Shown: positions 1 to 8,293 of the stretch, piece after piece | Layout of the letters: each line of letters begins with the position of its first letter | How positions within the stretch are numbered: the stretch's first letter is position 1 | Origin: Rubrimonas cliftonensis | GTDB lineage: Bacteria > Pseudomonadota > Alphaproteobacteria > Rhodobacterales > Rhodobacteraceae | Direction of reading: 5' to 3' | DNA: 64,000 bases | NCBI RefSeq assembly: GCF_900107585.1 | Contig: NZ_FNQM01000010.1 | Span: 1-64,000 of the forward strand | The notes under the pieces: model-generated | Told to the model about the DNA's origin: nothing | Databases searched by the model: none | The model's input: only the letters and a program-made list of their open reading frames with translations | Position numbers and translations under genes: made by a program

Positions 1-1
1 C

Positions 2-1186
2 GAGATGGAGCTCGCAAAGCAGATCCGCCCGCTCGTCGACCGCGATCTGGCGGTGGTGTTCTACGACCTGACCACCGTGCGCATCCACGGCGAGGCGGCT
101 GTCGAGGACGACATCCGCGCCTACGGCATGAACAAGGAGCTGGGCGGCGTCGCGCGGCAGTTCGTGCTCGGCGTGGTGCAGACCGCCGAGGGCCTGCCGC
201 TGATGCACACGGTTCACCCCGGAAACGTCGCCGAGACGAAGACCCTGCAGGCGATGCTCTCCACCGTGCTGCAGCGCTTCCCGGTCCAGCGCGTGATCCT
301 GGTCGCCGACCGCGGCCTGCTCAGCCTCGACAACATCGGCGCGTTGACCGCGCTCGCCGACCAGGGCGGGCGCAGGCTGGAGTTCATCCTCGCCGTCCCC
401 GCCCGGCGCTATGGCGAGCTGGTCGAGACCTTCCGCGACATCGCCTTCGACGCGGACGGTCCGGGGGCTGGGCTGGCCGAGGCCGCCTTCGCCGGCCATC
501 GCCTGATCGTCGCGCACGACCCCCTGCGCGCCGCCGAGCAGGGCGACCGTCGCCGCGCCCGCATCGCCGAGCTCGAGGCCATGGCCGAGACGATGGTCAC
601 GAAACTCGACGCGCAGGACGCGGCGCGCGCGACGGAAGCCAAGGCCGCCCGCGGCCGCCGGGCGTCGGACCGCGGCGCCTACAGCCGCTTCACCCGCGCC
701 GTCACTGATGCCGAACTCACCCGCTTCCTCAAGGCCGACTTCACCGCAGACCGCTTCAGCTGGTCGGTGGACGCCGACGCCCTCACTGAGGCCGAACTCT
801 TCGACGGCAAGCTCGCATTGCTGACCAACGCCCCGGATCTGACGCCTGCCGACGCCGTCGCCCGCTACAAGGCGCTGGCCGATATCGAGCGCGGCTTCCG
901 CGTCCTGAAAACCGACATCGAGATCGCTCCGGTCCACCACCGGCTGCCCGACCGCATCCGCGCCCATGCGCTGATCTGCTTCTTGGCCCTCACGCTCTAC
1001 CGCGTCATGCGCATGCGCTTGAAGGCGAAGGGCCACAGCGCCAGCCCCCGCGCCGCCCTCGACATGCTCGCCCGCATCCAGAAGCACACCGCCCATATCG
1101 GCGAACGCACCTTCAACGGCACCAGCAAGACAACCCCGGAGCAGCTCGACCTCTTCGACGCCATGAGCCTTCCCAAGCCAGCCTGA
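2..1186 (+). CDS. IS1634-like DDE transposase, 5' end outside window
   Basis: The frame is open to the left edge, so the true start lies outside; full-length relatives are about 500-600 residues and 393 or more are visible here. This is a cut-and-paste DDE transposase of the IS4 superfamily, IS1634 branch. Counting from the ATG at position 5, catalytic acids can be assigned to D21 in FYDLTT, D102 in VADRGL and E295 in DIERGFRVLK, the last followed by the conserved Arg/Lys. The C-terminal part, with RIRAHALICFLAL, is typical of the family. No frameshift is seen in the visible part, so the protein may be functional if the 5' end is intact. Only IS debris follows downstream. Confidence 0.85.
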   Translation, partial: EMELAKQIRPLVDRDLAVVFYDLTTVRIHGEAAVEDDIRAYGMNKELGGVARQFVLGVVQTAEGLPLMHTVHPGNVAETKTLQAMLSTVLQRFPVQRVILVADRGLLSLDNIGALTALADQGGRRLEFILAVPARRYGELVETFRDIAFDADGPGAGLAEAAFAGHRLIVAHDPLRAAEQGDRRRARIAELEAMAETMVTKLDAQDAARATEAKAARGRRASDRGAYSRFTRAVTDAELTRFLKADFTADRFSWSVDADALTEAELFDGKLALLTNAPDLTPADAVARYKALADIERGFRVLKTDIEIAPVHHRLPDRIRAHALICFLALTLYRVMRMRLKAKGHSASPRAALDMLARIQKHTAHIGERTFNGTSKTTPEQLDLFDAMSLPKPA

Positions 1187-1264
1187 CGATCAGCGGTTGT
1201 GGCAAAAAGGCCAAACGCGGGTTCGCAATTTCAATCGCTTAGCAAATTTGTTGTCGAACTTGGG

Positions 1265-1681
1265 GGGCGCGATCTCGCGCTTGGCGGCCGCGTAGGAGCC
1301 CAGCCTATCGGCGACGATGCGCTTCAGCGCCGCGCAGGCGGCCTTCAGACGTTTTCGGACCAGCCGCTTGGCGGCTTTGCGATCGCGCCGCGACTGCAGG
1401 ATTTCCTCAAGCACGACGCCATTCTCGTCGACGGCGCGCCAGAGCCAGAAGCGCCGGCCGCGGATCGCGACGTGGACTTCGTCGAGATGCCAGACCAGGC
1501 CTGGGCGATCCTGCCGGCGTCGAAGGCCGCGCGCGATCACGAACCCGAACTTGATGATCCACCGCCGCAGCGTCTCGTAGGACACCTCGACGCCGCGCGC
1601 GAGCAGCATCTCCTCGACAGCCCGCAGGCTGGGCGAGAAGCGCAGGTACAGCCAGACGGCGTGGAAGTTGATCGCCGGCAG
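1265..1681 (-). pseudogene. IS6-family transposase fragment, both ends lost
   Basis: The minus-strand reading contains IS6-family core motifs in order: HAVWLYLRFSPSLRAVEEML, SYETLRRWIIKFG, the first catalytic Asp in WHLDEVHV, and the second in IVADRLGSYAAAKREIAP. Similarity stops right after KREIAP, before the NRAENSH segment that carries the third catalytic residue. At the other end the normal N-terminus is replaced at about 1681 by sequence from the neighbouring IS3 remnant. Intact members are roughly 230 residues; about 139 remain. With the catalytic Glu lost it cannot be an active transposase. Confidence 0.8.
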
Positions 1682-1682
1682 G

Positions 1683-1940
1683 ATGCGCGATGAGCTTCTC
1701 AACGAGACGCGGTTCTTCAGCCCCGACCATGCCCGCGCCGCCACGGCCCGATGGGTCGCCGACTGCAACCATCGCCGCCCGCATTCCGCGCTCGGCTACG
1801 GCACCCCGGCGGCCTACGCCGCCCAGCTCACCGCAACGGGCGATCGGCTCCGCGCAGCGGAAACGCTCCGCCGATCGCCCGTTGCTCCGTCGGCCCAGCA
1901 GGGCCAAAGTCACCGCCGGGCTCCAGCTTCAGCCGGATGA
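1683..1940 (+). pseudogene. IS3-family transposase orfB, C-terminal remnant
   Basis: Only the last ~85 residues of an IS3-family OrfB remain: MRDELLNETRFFS, then WVADCNHRRPHSALGYGTPA, which is the rve-domain tail that follows the catalytic Glu region. The fragment starts abruptly at the junction with the IS6 remnant and keeps its own stop codon at 1938-1940. The D and D residues of the DDE triad and all of orfA are missing. Its 3' end probably supplies the last codons of the convergent mtgA frame. Confidence 0.8.
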
Positions 1941-2647
1941 GAAGCGGGGGTCACAGAACCCAGAGTGCAGCGGTCCAGACCCTCGGCCCTGACCGTCTCG
2001 GCGCCGCCTGCCACCTGCCGGGCGCGTCGGGCGACGAACTCCGAAGGCCGGGCGGGGTTGCGCGTGCGCGGGCTGGGCAGAATGGCGGCGAGGCGCGCGG
2101 CCTCGGCGCGTGTGAGGTCGGCGGCGCCCTTGCCGAACCAGCGCCGCGCCGCGGCCTCCGCGCCGAACACGCCGGGGCCGAACTCGGCGACGTTTAGATA
2201 CACCTCCATGATGCGGCGCTTGCCCCACAGAAGCTCGATGAGCGGGGTGAAGCCGGCCTCCAGCGCCTTGCGGCCCCAGTCGATCCAGCGCCGGTCGGAC
2301 GCCGGCCAGAGAAACGCGTTCTTGGCGGTCTGCTGGGTGATGGTGGAGGCGCCGCGCATCCTGCCGCCTTCCTGCGCGTCCGCCAGCGCCGCGCGGATCG
2401 CCTCCAGGTCGAAGCCCCAATGGGCGCAGAACCGCGCATCCTCGGCCGCGATCACGGCGCGGGGCAGATGTGGCGAGATCGCCTCCAGCGCGCGCCACTC
2501 GCGCGATACGGCGCCCAGCCGCGCCCGCTCCATCTCGATCAGCAGCGTGGTCGGCGGCGGGGCCACGGCGTAGAGCGCGGCCCAGCCGAGCGTCAGGGCC
2601 GCAACCCAGAGCGCCAGCCGCAGGACGCGCCGCCTCAGCCGCCTCAC
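1910..2647 (-). CDS. mtgA: Monofunctional biosynthetic peptidoglycan transglycosylase
   Basis: MtgA polymerises lipid II into glycan strands at the periplasmic face of the inner membrane. A single N-terminal membrane anchor (LALWVAALTLGWAALY) is followed by a GT51 domain with the catalytic-Glu motif EDARFCAHWGFD and the second motif GASTITQQTAKN, then KRRIMEVYLNVAEFG and the C-terminal RTRNPARPSEF. A GTG at 2645-2647 gives about 245 residues, close to the ~240 of E. coli MtgA; an upstream TTG at 2737 would add 30 Arg/Ser-rich residues and touch the divergent P450 start. The final ~17 residues read from the IS3 remnant, so the native C-terminus seems to have been replaced by an insertion. The catalytic domain is complete. 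Confidence 0.85.
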   Translation of the reverse strand: MRRLRRRVLRLALWVAALTLGWAALYAVAPPPTTLLIEMERARLGAVSREWRALEAISPHLPRAVIAAEDARFCAHWGFDLEAIRAALADAQEGGRMRGASTITQQTAKNAFLWPASDRRWIDWGRKALEAGFTPLIELLWGKRRIMEVYLNVAEFGPGVFGAEAAARRWFGKGAADLTRAEAARLAAILPSPRTRNPARPSEFVARRARQVAGGAETVRAEGLDRCTLGSVTPASHPAEAGARR

Positions 2648-2736
2648 GCGCGCGCCCCGTGCGGGGCGGGCTGAGGCGTTGCGCGACCGGGCTTCGCTGC
2701 TACCTTGCCCAGGGCGGCGAGACGGAGACCCCGGCA

Positions 2737-4128
2737 ATGGCCATCGATGCGACGCGGCCGCCCCTGCCCGTGACGATCACGCCGCCACCGCGGCCGCTGG
2801 GGCTTTGGGGCGCCTTCCGCGCCGCGCGGCGCAACATCCTGGAGATCGTTCCCGAGCCAGCCTACCGCGAACCGGTCGTGAAGGGCGGCGGAGGCAGGCC
2901 GGGGCGGATGCTCCTGCATCCGCCGGCCATCGAGCATGTGCTGAAGGCGAAGGCGCGCGCCATGCCGCGCTCGGACGTGACGCTGCGGCTGCTGCGCCCC
3001 ACGAAGGGCGAAAGCCTGTTCACCGCGCCCTGGGAGGAATGGCGCTGGCAGCATCGCGCCATCGCCCCCGTGTTCCAGCACCGCATGCTCCTCTCGCTCA
3101 GCCGCGCCATGACCGACAGCGCCGGCGCGACCGCGCGGCGCATCGCGGCCGCCGCGCCCGACGGCCCGGTAGACGTCTATCACGAGATGGTCGTGGCGAC
3201 CTTCGACGTCATCAACGACGTCGCGCTTTCGGGCCGCGAGCGGCTGGACCGCGCGGCCGTGGCGCAGGGCGTGACGCGCTTCATCGAGACGGTGGCGCGG
3301 GTCTCGCTGCTCGACATCCTCGGCGCGCCGGAGTGGATCCCCCGTCCCGCGCGGCTGCTGACCGGCGGCGCGCGCCGGCTCGACGCCATGGTGGACGGGG
3401 TGATCGCCGAGCGTCTGGCGCGCCGCGCGGGGCGGCCCGCCGAGGACCCCGACCTGCTCGACATGCTGATCGAGGCGCGCGACCCCGAAAGCGGCCGGGC
3501 GCTCTCTCCGGTGGAGCTGCGCAACAACCTGCTCGCCTTCATCGTGGCGGGGCACGAGACCACCGCGCTGGCGCTGACCTGGGCGCTCTATCTGCTGGCG
3601 CTGCATCCCGAGGCGCAGGCGCGGGCGCGCACGGAGGCGCAGGGGGCGCTTTCCGGCGAAGCGGCGGTGGCCGAAGATCTGCCGGGGCTGCCCTACACGC
3701 GGCGCGTGATCGCCGAGGCGCTGCGCCTCTATCCGCCCGCCGGCTTCCTCGCCCGCACCGCCAAGGCGCCCGACCCGATGGACGTGGAGCATGGCGGCGG
3801 TCCGATCGCGCCGGGGGAGACGGTGATGATCCCGGTCTATGCGCTGCACCGCCACCGTCTGCTGTGGGAGAACCCCGACGCCTTCGACCCCGAGCGCTTC
3901 GCGCCCGAGGCTGTCGCCGCCCGCCACCGCTGCGCGTGGCTGCCCTTCGGCGCCGGCCCCCGCGTCTGCATCGGGATGAACTTCGCGCTGATGGAGGCCG
4001 CGATCATCCTCGCCTCGGTCCTGGCCCGGCTCGACTTCGCGCCGCCCGAGGGCTTCGCGCCGAGGCCCCGGATGATCCTGACGCTGCGCCCCGAGGGCGG
4101 CATGCCGCTGATCGCGCGGCGGATCTGA
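2737..4128 (+). CDS. Cytochrome P450
   Basis: A soluble bacterial P450 of 463 residues, presumably a monooxygenase of unknown substrate. Signatures are the I-helix oxygen-binding AGHETT (about 271-276), the ExxR pair E327/R330 in EALRLYPP, and the haem loop FGAGPRVCIG with the thiolate Cys at about 411. The start is the ATG at 2737; an open frame upstream of it has no P450 homology. No ferredoxin or ferredoxin reductase gene is adjacent, so the redox partner must be encoded elsewhere. It is divergent from mtgA. The family is clear but the substrate cannot be inferred. Confidence 0.93.
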   Translation: MAIDATRPPLPVTITPPPRPLGLWGAFRAARRNILEIVPEPAYREPVVKGGGGRPGRMLLHPPAIEHVLKAKARAMPRSDVTLRLLRPTKGESLFTAPWEEWRWQHRAIAPVFQHRMLLSLSRAMTDSAGATARRIAAAAPDGPVDVYHEMVVATFDVINDVALSGRERLDRAAVAQGVTRFIETVARVSLLDILGAPEWIPRPARLLTGGARRLDAMVDGVIAERLARRAGRPAEDPDLLDMLIEARDPESGRALSPVELRNNLLAFIVAGHETTALALTWALYLLALHPEAQARARTEAQGALSGEAAVAEDLPGLPYTRRVIAEALRLYPPAGFLARTAKAPDPMDVEHGGGPIAPGETVMIPVYALHRHRLLWENPDAFDPERFAPEAVAARHRCAWLPFGAGPRVCIGMNFALMEAAIILASVLARLDFAPPEGFAPRPRMILTLRPEGGMPLIARRI

Positions 4129-4215
4129 CGCCGCAGCCCGCCGCATGGCGCATCGTAGGCGGTGCGCCGGGGAACGGTATCGCCTATGAAGGGTTCGATC
4201 ATCGGAGGGTCCGGA

Positions 4216-4734
4216 ATGGCTTATGTGAAATGGACGGCGCTCGCGCTCGTCGCTCTCGTCGTGGCGGCGTTCCTGCACTGGAGCCTGCCTTCGCGCGACA
4301 TCGTGCGCATCCTCGGCACCGAGGTTGCGCGGAGCGACGCGGAGGTGAGCAACCAGGCGGGGCAGGAGGTCTCGCGCACGCGCGACATCCGCTTCATCAA
4401 GGCCGCGACCGCTGACGGCGCGCCGATGGTGTACCGCAACGAGGACACCGACTGGGGCTGGCCGCCCTATTTCAAGTTCGACACCGCCAACCTCGCGGCC
4501 GAGGCCGACAACCGCATCTCCACCGAGACCGAGCCGCGCTGGACGATCGTGACGCATTACGGCTGGCGCATCACCTGGCTCTCGACCTTCCCGAACGCCG
4601 TGTCGCTCTCCCCCGCGGAAGGGCCGGACCAGACGCTGATCCCCTGGTTCAACATCGTCGTGCTCGCGCTGCTGGCGGCGGCGGTCTTCTTCATCCGCCG
4701 CAAGGCGCTCGCGCTGCTGGGGCTGGATGACTGA
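4216..4734 (+). CDS. DUF1523 family membrane protein
   Basis: A 172-residue protein with one hydrophobic segment near the N-terminus (KWTALALVALVVAAFLHWSL) and another near the C-terminus (FNIVVLALLAAAVFFI), enclosing about 110 mainly polar residues rich in W, D and T. This matches the proteobacterial DUF1523 family, whose function is unknown. The ATG at 4216 follows GGAGGG and is preferred to an upstream in-frame ATG at 4162. The end overlaps the next start by 8 bases (ATGACTGA), which indicates translational coupling to the amidoligase-like gene. Confidence 0.75.
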   Translation: MAYVKWTALALVALVVAAFLHWSLPSRDIVRILGTEVARSDAEVSNQAGQEVSRTRDIRFIKAATADGAPMVYRNEDTDWGWPPYFKFDTANLAAEADNRISTETEPRWTIVTHYGWRITWLSTFPNAVSLSPAEGPDQTLIPWFNIVVLALLAAAVFFIRRKALALLGLDD

Positions 4735-5707
4735 GGCGATCGCCGCGCTCAGCCCACCCGAGAACGCCAAGGGCGAGACGCGCGGCGTCGGCGTCGAGAT
4801 CGAGTTCAGCGGGCTGGACGTCGCGGCGGCGAGCCGCGCGGTCGCCGATGCGCTGGACGGCGAAATCGAGCAGGTCCACCACCAGCGCGCCCATGTCCAC
4901 GCCGCGCAGGGCAGGTTCGTGGTGGAGCTCGACACCCGCTGGGCGGACCCCGACTATGTCGCCGAGCACGCCGCCGACCTCGACCCGGAGATCCGGCGGA
5001 CGCTCGCGCGCGGGGTGAGCAGCGTCGCCGGCGCGGTGCTGTCGAGCGTCTTTCCGGTGGAGGTCGTCTGCCCGCCGATCCCGCACGACCGGCTGGGCGA
5101 CCTCGCGCCGGTGATCGACCGGCTGGCGCGGGCCGGCGCGCTGGGCACGCGCCATTCGGCGTTCTCGGGCTTCGGGACGCACTTCAACGTCGAGGCCGCG
5201 CGGCTGACGGTGGACCACATCCTGCCGATCATGCAGGCCTACTGCCTGATGGACTTCAGCCTGCGCCGCGACGCGCGCATCGCGCTGATCCGCCGGATGC
5301 AGAGCTACATCCTGCCGTTTCCCGAGGCATACAAGCGCCACATCCTGGCGCAGGACTACCGGCCGCACCTGTCACGCTTCATGGACGACCACATGACGCT
5401 GAACCCCAGCCGCGACATGGAGCTCGACCTGCTGCCGCTGTTTGCGCACATCGACGCCGCGCGGGTTCGCGACGCGCTTCCCGACGAGAAGAACAGCGCG
5501 CGACCGACCTTCCACTGGCGCCTGCCAGACTGCCGCATCGACGAGCCCGGCTGGTCGCTGGCCGAGGACTGGGGCCGCTGGGCGCAGGTCGAGGCGCTGG
5601 CGGCGGACGGCGACCGCCTCGCCTCGCTCGCGGCGAGCTATCTGCGCGAGGGGCCGACGAGCGATTTCGCCGCGCGCGTCCGACGCTTCATCGACATGTT
5701 CGAATAG
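4727..5707 (+). CDS. Amidoligase family protein (ATP-grasp/GCS-like)
   Basis: A 326-residue protein resembling the Amidoligase_2 family, relatives of glutamine synthetase and glutamate-cysteine ligase predicted to form amide bonds in peptides or cell-wall precursors. Supporting sequence is GVGVEIEFSGLD near residue 20 (a conserved acidic metal/ATP-binding strand), VELDTRW, EVVCPPIPHDRL, and GFGTHFNVEA, the His-containing strand typical of the fold. No signal peptide is present, so it is cytoplasmic. It is coupled by overlap to the DUF1523 gene. Glutamine amidotransferase or peptidase partners often found beside such genes are absent here. The family call is good; the substrate is unknown. Confidence 0.75.
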   Translation: MTEAIAALSPPENAKGETRGVGVEIEFSGLDVAAASRAVADALDGEIEQVHHQRAHVHAAQGRFVVELDTRWADPDYVAEHAADLDPEIRRTLARGVSSVAGAVLSSVFPVEVVCPPIPHDRLGDLAPVIDRLARAGALGTRHSAFSGFGTHFNVEAARLTVDHILPIMQAYCLMDFSLRRDARIALIRRMQSYILPFPEAYKRHILAQDYRPHLSRFMDDHMTLNPSRDMELDLLPLFAHIDAARVRDALPDEKNSARPTFHWRLPDCRIDEPGWSLAEDWGRWAQVEALAADGDRLASLAASYLREGPTSDFAARVRRFIDMFE

Positions 5708-5772
5708 CCGCCGCGCGGCCCGGCCGCCGGCAGCGCTGGCCCCGAAAGCGCGCGCGGGGCGGGTCGCCCGGT

Positions 5773-6258
5773 TCAGTCGAGCCCCGCAGCCTCCCGCGCG
5801 ATCTCGTCGAGCAGCGACTGCACAATCTGCATCGGCCCCTCGGGATAGGTCCGGTAGCCCACCGTCGTCGGCCCGTCCGGCCCCGCCGACGCGACATAGA
5901 CGCCATAGGGGCAATGGGCGATGTTGGCCGGGTCGGCCTCCATGACCTGCCGCGACACCACCGCGGAGCAGAACACATAGACGTCGGCGGCCTCGAACAG
6001 CTTCACGTCCGAGCCGACATCGGCGCGCGTGCGCTCCAGCATCTCGCCGACATGGCTCACATGGTCGACGACAAGGCCGCGGCCGACGATCGCCTGCTCG
6101 ACGGCGAAGGCGACGTCGTCAAAGGCGGCGTCGGTCTCATAGGAGACGCCGGTCTCCGCGGCGGCGGCCCCGGCCAGCCCCCCGCAGAAGCTCGCCGCCA
6201 GGGCCGCGGCCGCCGCCGCAGTCAGCCGAACATGTCGGCGGTGATGCCAGCATACCAT
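5773..6258 (-). CDS. DUF302 domain protein at the end of the sox operon
   Basis: A 161-residue protein with an N-terminal export signal (LTAAAAAALAASFCGGLAGA) followed by a DUF302 domain: SYETDAAFDDVAFAVEQAI, GLVVDHVSHVGEML, then a region around FCSAVVSRQVMEADPANIAH. The function of DUF302 is unknown; small periplasmic DUF302 proteins occur with sulfur-oxidation genes. The only good start is the ATG at 6258, which overlaps the soxF end by 37 bases, so it is the last gene of the soxVWXYZABCDEF transcript. It has Cys residues in YVFCSAVV and IAHCPYG but no CxxCH, so it is not a cytochrome. Confidence 0.75.
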   Translation of the reverse strand: MVCWHHRRHVRLTAAAAAALAASFCGGLAGAAAAETGVSYETDAAFDDVAFAVEQAIVGRGLVVDHVSHVGEMLERTRADVGSDVKLFEAADVYVFCSAVVSRQVMEADPANIAHCPYGVYVASAGPDGPTTVGYRTYPEGPMQIVQSLLDEIAREAAGLD

Positions 6259-7481
6259 CCCAGGCTCTCCTCATAGGTCTGCTTGCGCAGCGCGGCGTCC
6301 TCGCCGGTCTGGCTGATGAAACTGTCGACCGAGGCGATCTTCTCCCCGGTCGCCTCATAGCGGGCGCCGACCTTCACGCCGTCGTCCGTGGCGATCAGCG
6401 ACCAGCAGGTGTTCGAATAGCGCGGCGGGAAGACCCTCGAGCCGGTCAGCCTCGCGCGCACCGCCATCGCCGCCGCCTTGGCCTGGCTGTTGGCCGAGAA
6501 GCCGGACTTCGGCATGTCGCCGGCGATCGCGGCGTCGCCAAGCACATGGACGTTCTCATCGAGCGCGCTCTGCATTGTGGCGGGGACGATCGGGCAGAAG
6601 CCGCTGTCGTCGGTCAGGCCCGCAGCCTCGGCGATGCGGCCGGCCTTCTGGGCCGGAATGACGTTGGCGACGTCCGCCTTGAAGCTGTCGAAGCCGGTCT
6701 CCACGGTCATGGCGGCGACGTCGATGCGCTGGACGCCTTCGGTGATCGAGGGCGGCAGCCAGTCGACCATGCCCGGATAGTGCTGCGCCCAGCCCTCCGA
6801 GAACAGCGCCTGCTTGGAGAAGCTCTTCTTGGTGTCGAGCACGATGATCTTGGCGGTCGGATTGATCTGCGTCAGCAGGTGGGCGGCCATCGAGACGCGC
6901 TCGTAGGGGCCGGGCGGGCAGCGGTAGGGGTTCGGGGGCGCGATCATCACGAACACGCCGCCTGGCCGCATCGCCTCGAGCTGGGCCTTCAGGAGCTGGG
7001 TCTGGCTGCCGCCCTTCCAGGCGTGCGGCATCGCGTTCTGGTGCTCGACGCCGTAGCCGGGGAGGCTGTCCCAGCGGAAATCGATGCCCGGCGCCACGGC
7101 GAGCGCGTCGTAGGCGATGTCGGGGCCGCTGGCGAGGCGCACGGTGCGCGCGTCCCGGTCGACGCCGGCGGCGGTGTCATGGACGACGTTGACGCCGCCC
7201 GTGGCGAGCCCGCCATAGCCGTGGCCGAGGCTGTCGTAGTCGCGAAACCCGCCGAGGTAGAGATTGGAGAAGAAGCAGGTGTAGTAGGTCCGCGTCGGCT
7301 CGATCAGCACGACGTCGACCGCGCCGCCGGCGTCCCTGGCGACATAGCGGGCCATGGTCGCCCCGCCCGCGCCGCCGCCGATCACGACGAGCCGCGGCCG
7401 CGCCTGCCCGATCGCCGCCGGCGCCGCCAGAGCGGCGGCTCCGGCCGCGGTCGCGCCGAGAAAACTCCTCCGGGTCTGCAT
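6222..7481 (-). CDS. soxF: SoxF, flavocytochrome c sulfide dehydrogenase flavoprotein
   Basis: The flavoprotein subunit that oxidises sulfide in the periplasm and passes electrons to the dihaem partner SoxE. Residues 1-27 form a Tat signal (TRRSFLGA). VVIGGGAGGATMARY at about 32-46 is the FAD-binding Rossmann motif. C69 in YYTCFFSN sits where flavocytochrome c attaches FAD covalently, and C188 (PYRCPPGPYE) and C359 (YSNTCWSL) match the redox-active disulfide pair. Length 419 is normal. The gene lies 73 bp after soxE and overlaps the DUF302 gene. A sulfide:quinone reductase would lack the CPPGPYE context. Confidence 0.93.
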   Translation of the reverse strand: MQTRRSFLGATAAGAAALAAPAAIGQARPRLVVIGGGAGGATMARYVARDAGGAVDVVLIEPTRTYYTCFFSNLYLGGFRDYDSLGHGYGGLATGGVNVVHDTAAGVDRDARTVRLASGPDIAYDALAVAPGIDFRWDSLPGYGVEHQNAMPHAWKGGSQTQLLKAQLEAMRPGGVFVMIAPPNPYRCPPGPYERVSMAAHLLTQINPTAKIIVLDTKKSFSKQALFSEGWAQHYPGMVDWLPPSITEGVQRIDVAAMTVETGFDSFKADVANVIPAQKAGRIAEAAGLTDDSGFCPIVPATMQSALDENVHVLGDAAIAGDMPKSGFSANSQAKAAAMAVRARLTGSRVFPPRYSNTCWSLIATDDGVKVGARYEATGEKIASVDSFISQTGEDAALRKQTYEESLGWYAGITADMFG

Positions 7482-7554
7482 GCGTTTCTCTCCCCATTCT
7501 GATCGTTGGCGGGAATCATGCCCCGCTTTTCATCCTGCGCGCCGCGTCATCCGG

Positions 7555-8256
7555 TCACGGCGCGGCGGGCTGTTGCGCATGCGTCGCGAAGAATGTCGCG
7601 AGCGACGCGATCTCCTCGTCGCCCAGCGTCGCGGCGATCAGCTGCATCGCCTGATTGGCGCGGAGCTTCGCGCGATAGCCGTGGAGCGCCGCCTTGAAGT
7701 CCTCCTCCGGCCAGCCGACGATCGAGGGAATGCCGGCGTCGGAGCCGTCGGCCTGATGGCAGGTGACGCACTCGCTCGCCAGATACTCGCCGTAGTCGCG
7801 GTCGCCCGCGACGCCGGCCAGCGCGGCGGGCAGGGTCGGCTCGGCGGTGGGCGGCGCTTCGGGAATGTCGCGCGGGCTGGCGCTGTAGCCGCGCAGGAAG
7901 GCGAGGAGATCCGCCCGTTCGGCGGGGTCCTTCATGCCGCGGTAGCTCATGCGGGTGCGGGTGACGAGCGCGCGCGGGTTGGCGATGTAGGCGTCGAGCG
8001 TCTCGGGCGTCCATTCCAGCCCGTCCGCGCCGGCGCGGATCATGTCCTTCGAGTAGGTGTAGCCGTCGAGCCCGGCCGCCCGACGGCCGAAGACGCCGTT
8101 CAGGTGCGGCCCGACGCGGTGGCGCGCCCCGTCTCCGACCATGTGGCAGCCCGAGCACTCGCTGAAGAGCGCGGCGCCGCGCTCGGGGTCCGCGGCGGGC
8201 GCAGGGGCGGCGGCGGGCAGTGCGAGGGAAAGCGCGAGAACCCCGTATCTCAGCAT
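7555..8256 (-). CDS. soxE: SoxE, dihaem c-type cytochrome subunit
   Basis: The electron-accepting partner of SoxF. A Sec signal covers residues 1-21. The first haem site is CSGCH (34-38) in a class I, cytochrome c2-like domain (GPHLNGVFGRRAAGLDGY); the second is CVTCH (163-167) in a shorter domain. The ATG at 8256 has GGGGGAGG just upstream and gives 233 residues; an open frame extending to 8328 would overrun the end of soxD. It lies between soxD and soxF as in Paracoccus-type clusters. Confidence 0.9.
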   Translation of the reverse strand: MLRYGVLALSLALPAAAPAPAADPERGAALFSECSGCHMVGDGARHRVGPHLNGVFGRRAAGLDGYTYSKDMIRAGADGLEWTPETLDAYIANPRALVTRTRMSYRGMKDPAERADLLAFLRGYSASPRDIPEAPPTAEPTLPAALAGVAGDRDYGEYLASECVTCHQADGSDAGIPSIVGWPEEDFKAALHGYRAKLRANQAMQLIAATLGDEEIASLATFFATHAQQPAAP

Positions 8257-8293
8257 CCGCTGCGCGCCTCCCCCGGCTGTTTCGTCGGCGGCC

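Larger units (their letters stand above)
1..1965. mobile_element. Insertion-sequence graveyard (IS1634-like, IS6 and IS3 remnants)
   Basis: Three unrelated transposase sequences lie back to back: an IS1634-like gene open to the left window edge (+), an IS6-family fragment (-) and an IS3-family orfB tail (+). The IS6 and IS3 pieces meet at about 1681-1683 with no intervening host DNA. The right boundary is placed near 1965, just past the IS3 orfB stop, where mtgA-like coding sequence begins on the minus strand. Exact inverted-repeat ends were not resolved. Nested insertion and deletion is the simplest explanation. Confidence 0.7.

Noticed and set aside
1668-1768. A single fused transposase reading across the IS6/IS3 junction
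   Set aside because: The two strands give matches to different families that stop at the same point (about 1681-1683), so this is a junction of two remnants and not one gene.
6129-6257. Shorter start for the DUF302 gene that avoids overlapping soxF
   Set aside because: No ATG, GTG or TTG occurs at a position that keeps the signal peptide; the codon before the hydrophobic run is GTT, so the overlapping ATG at 6258 was kept.
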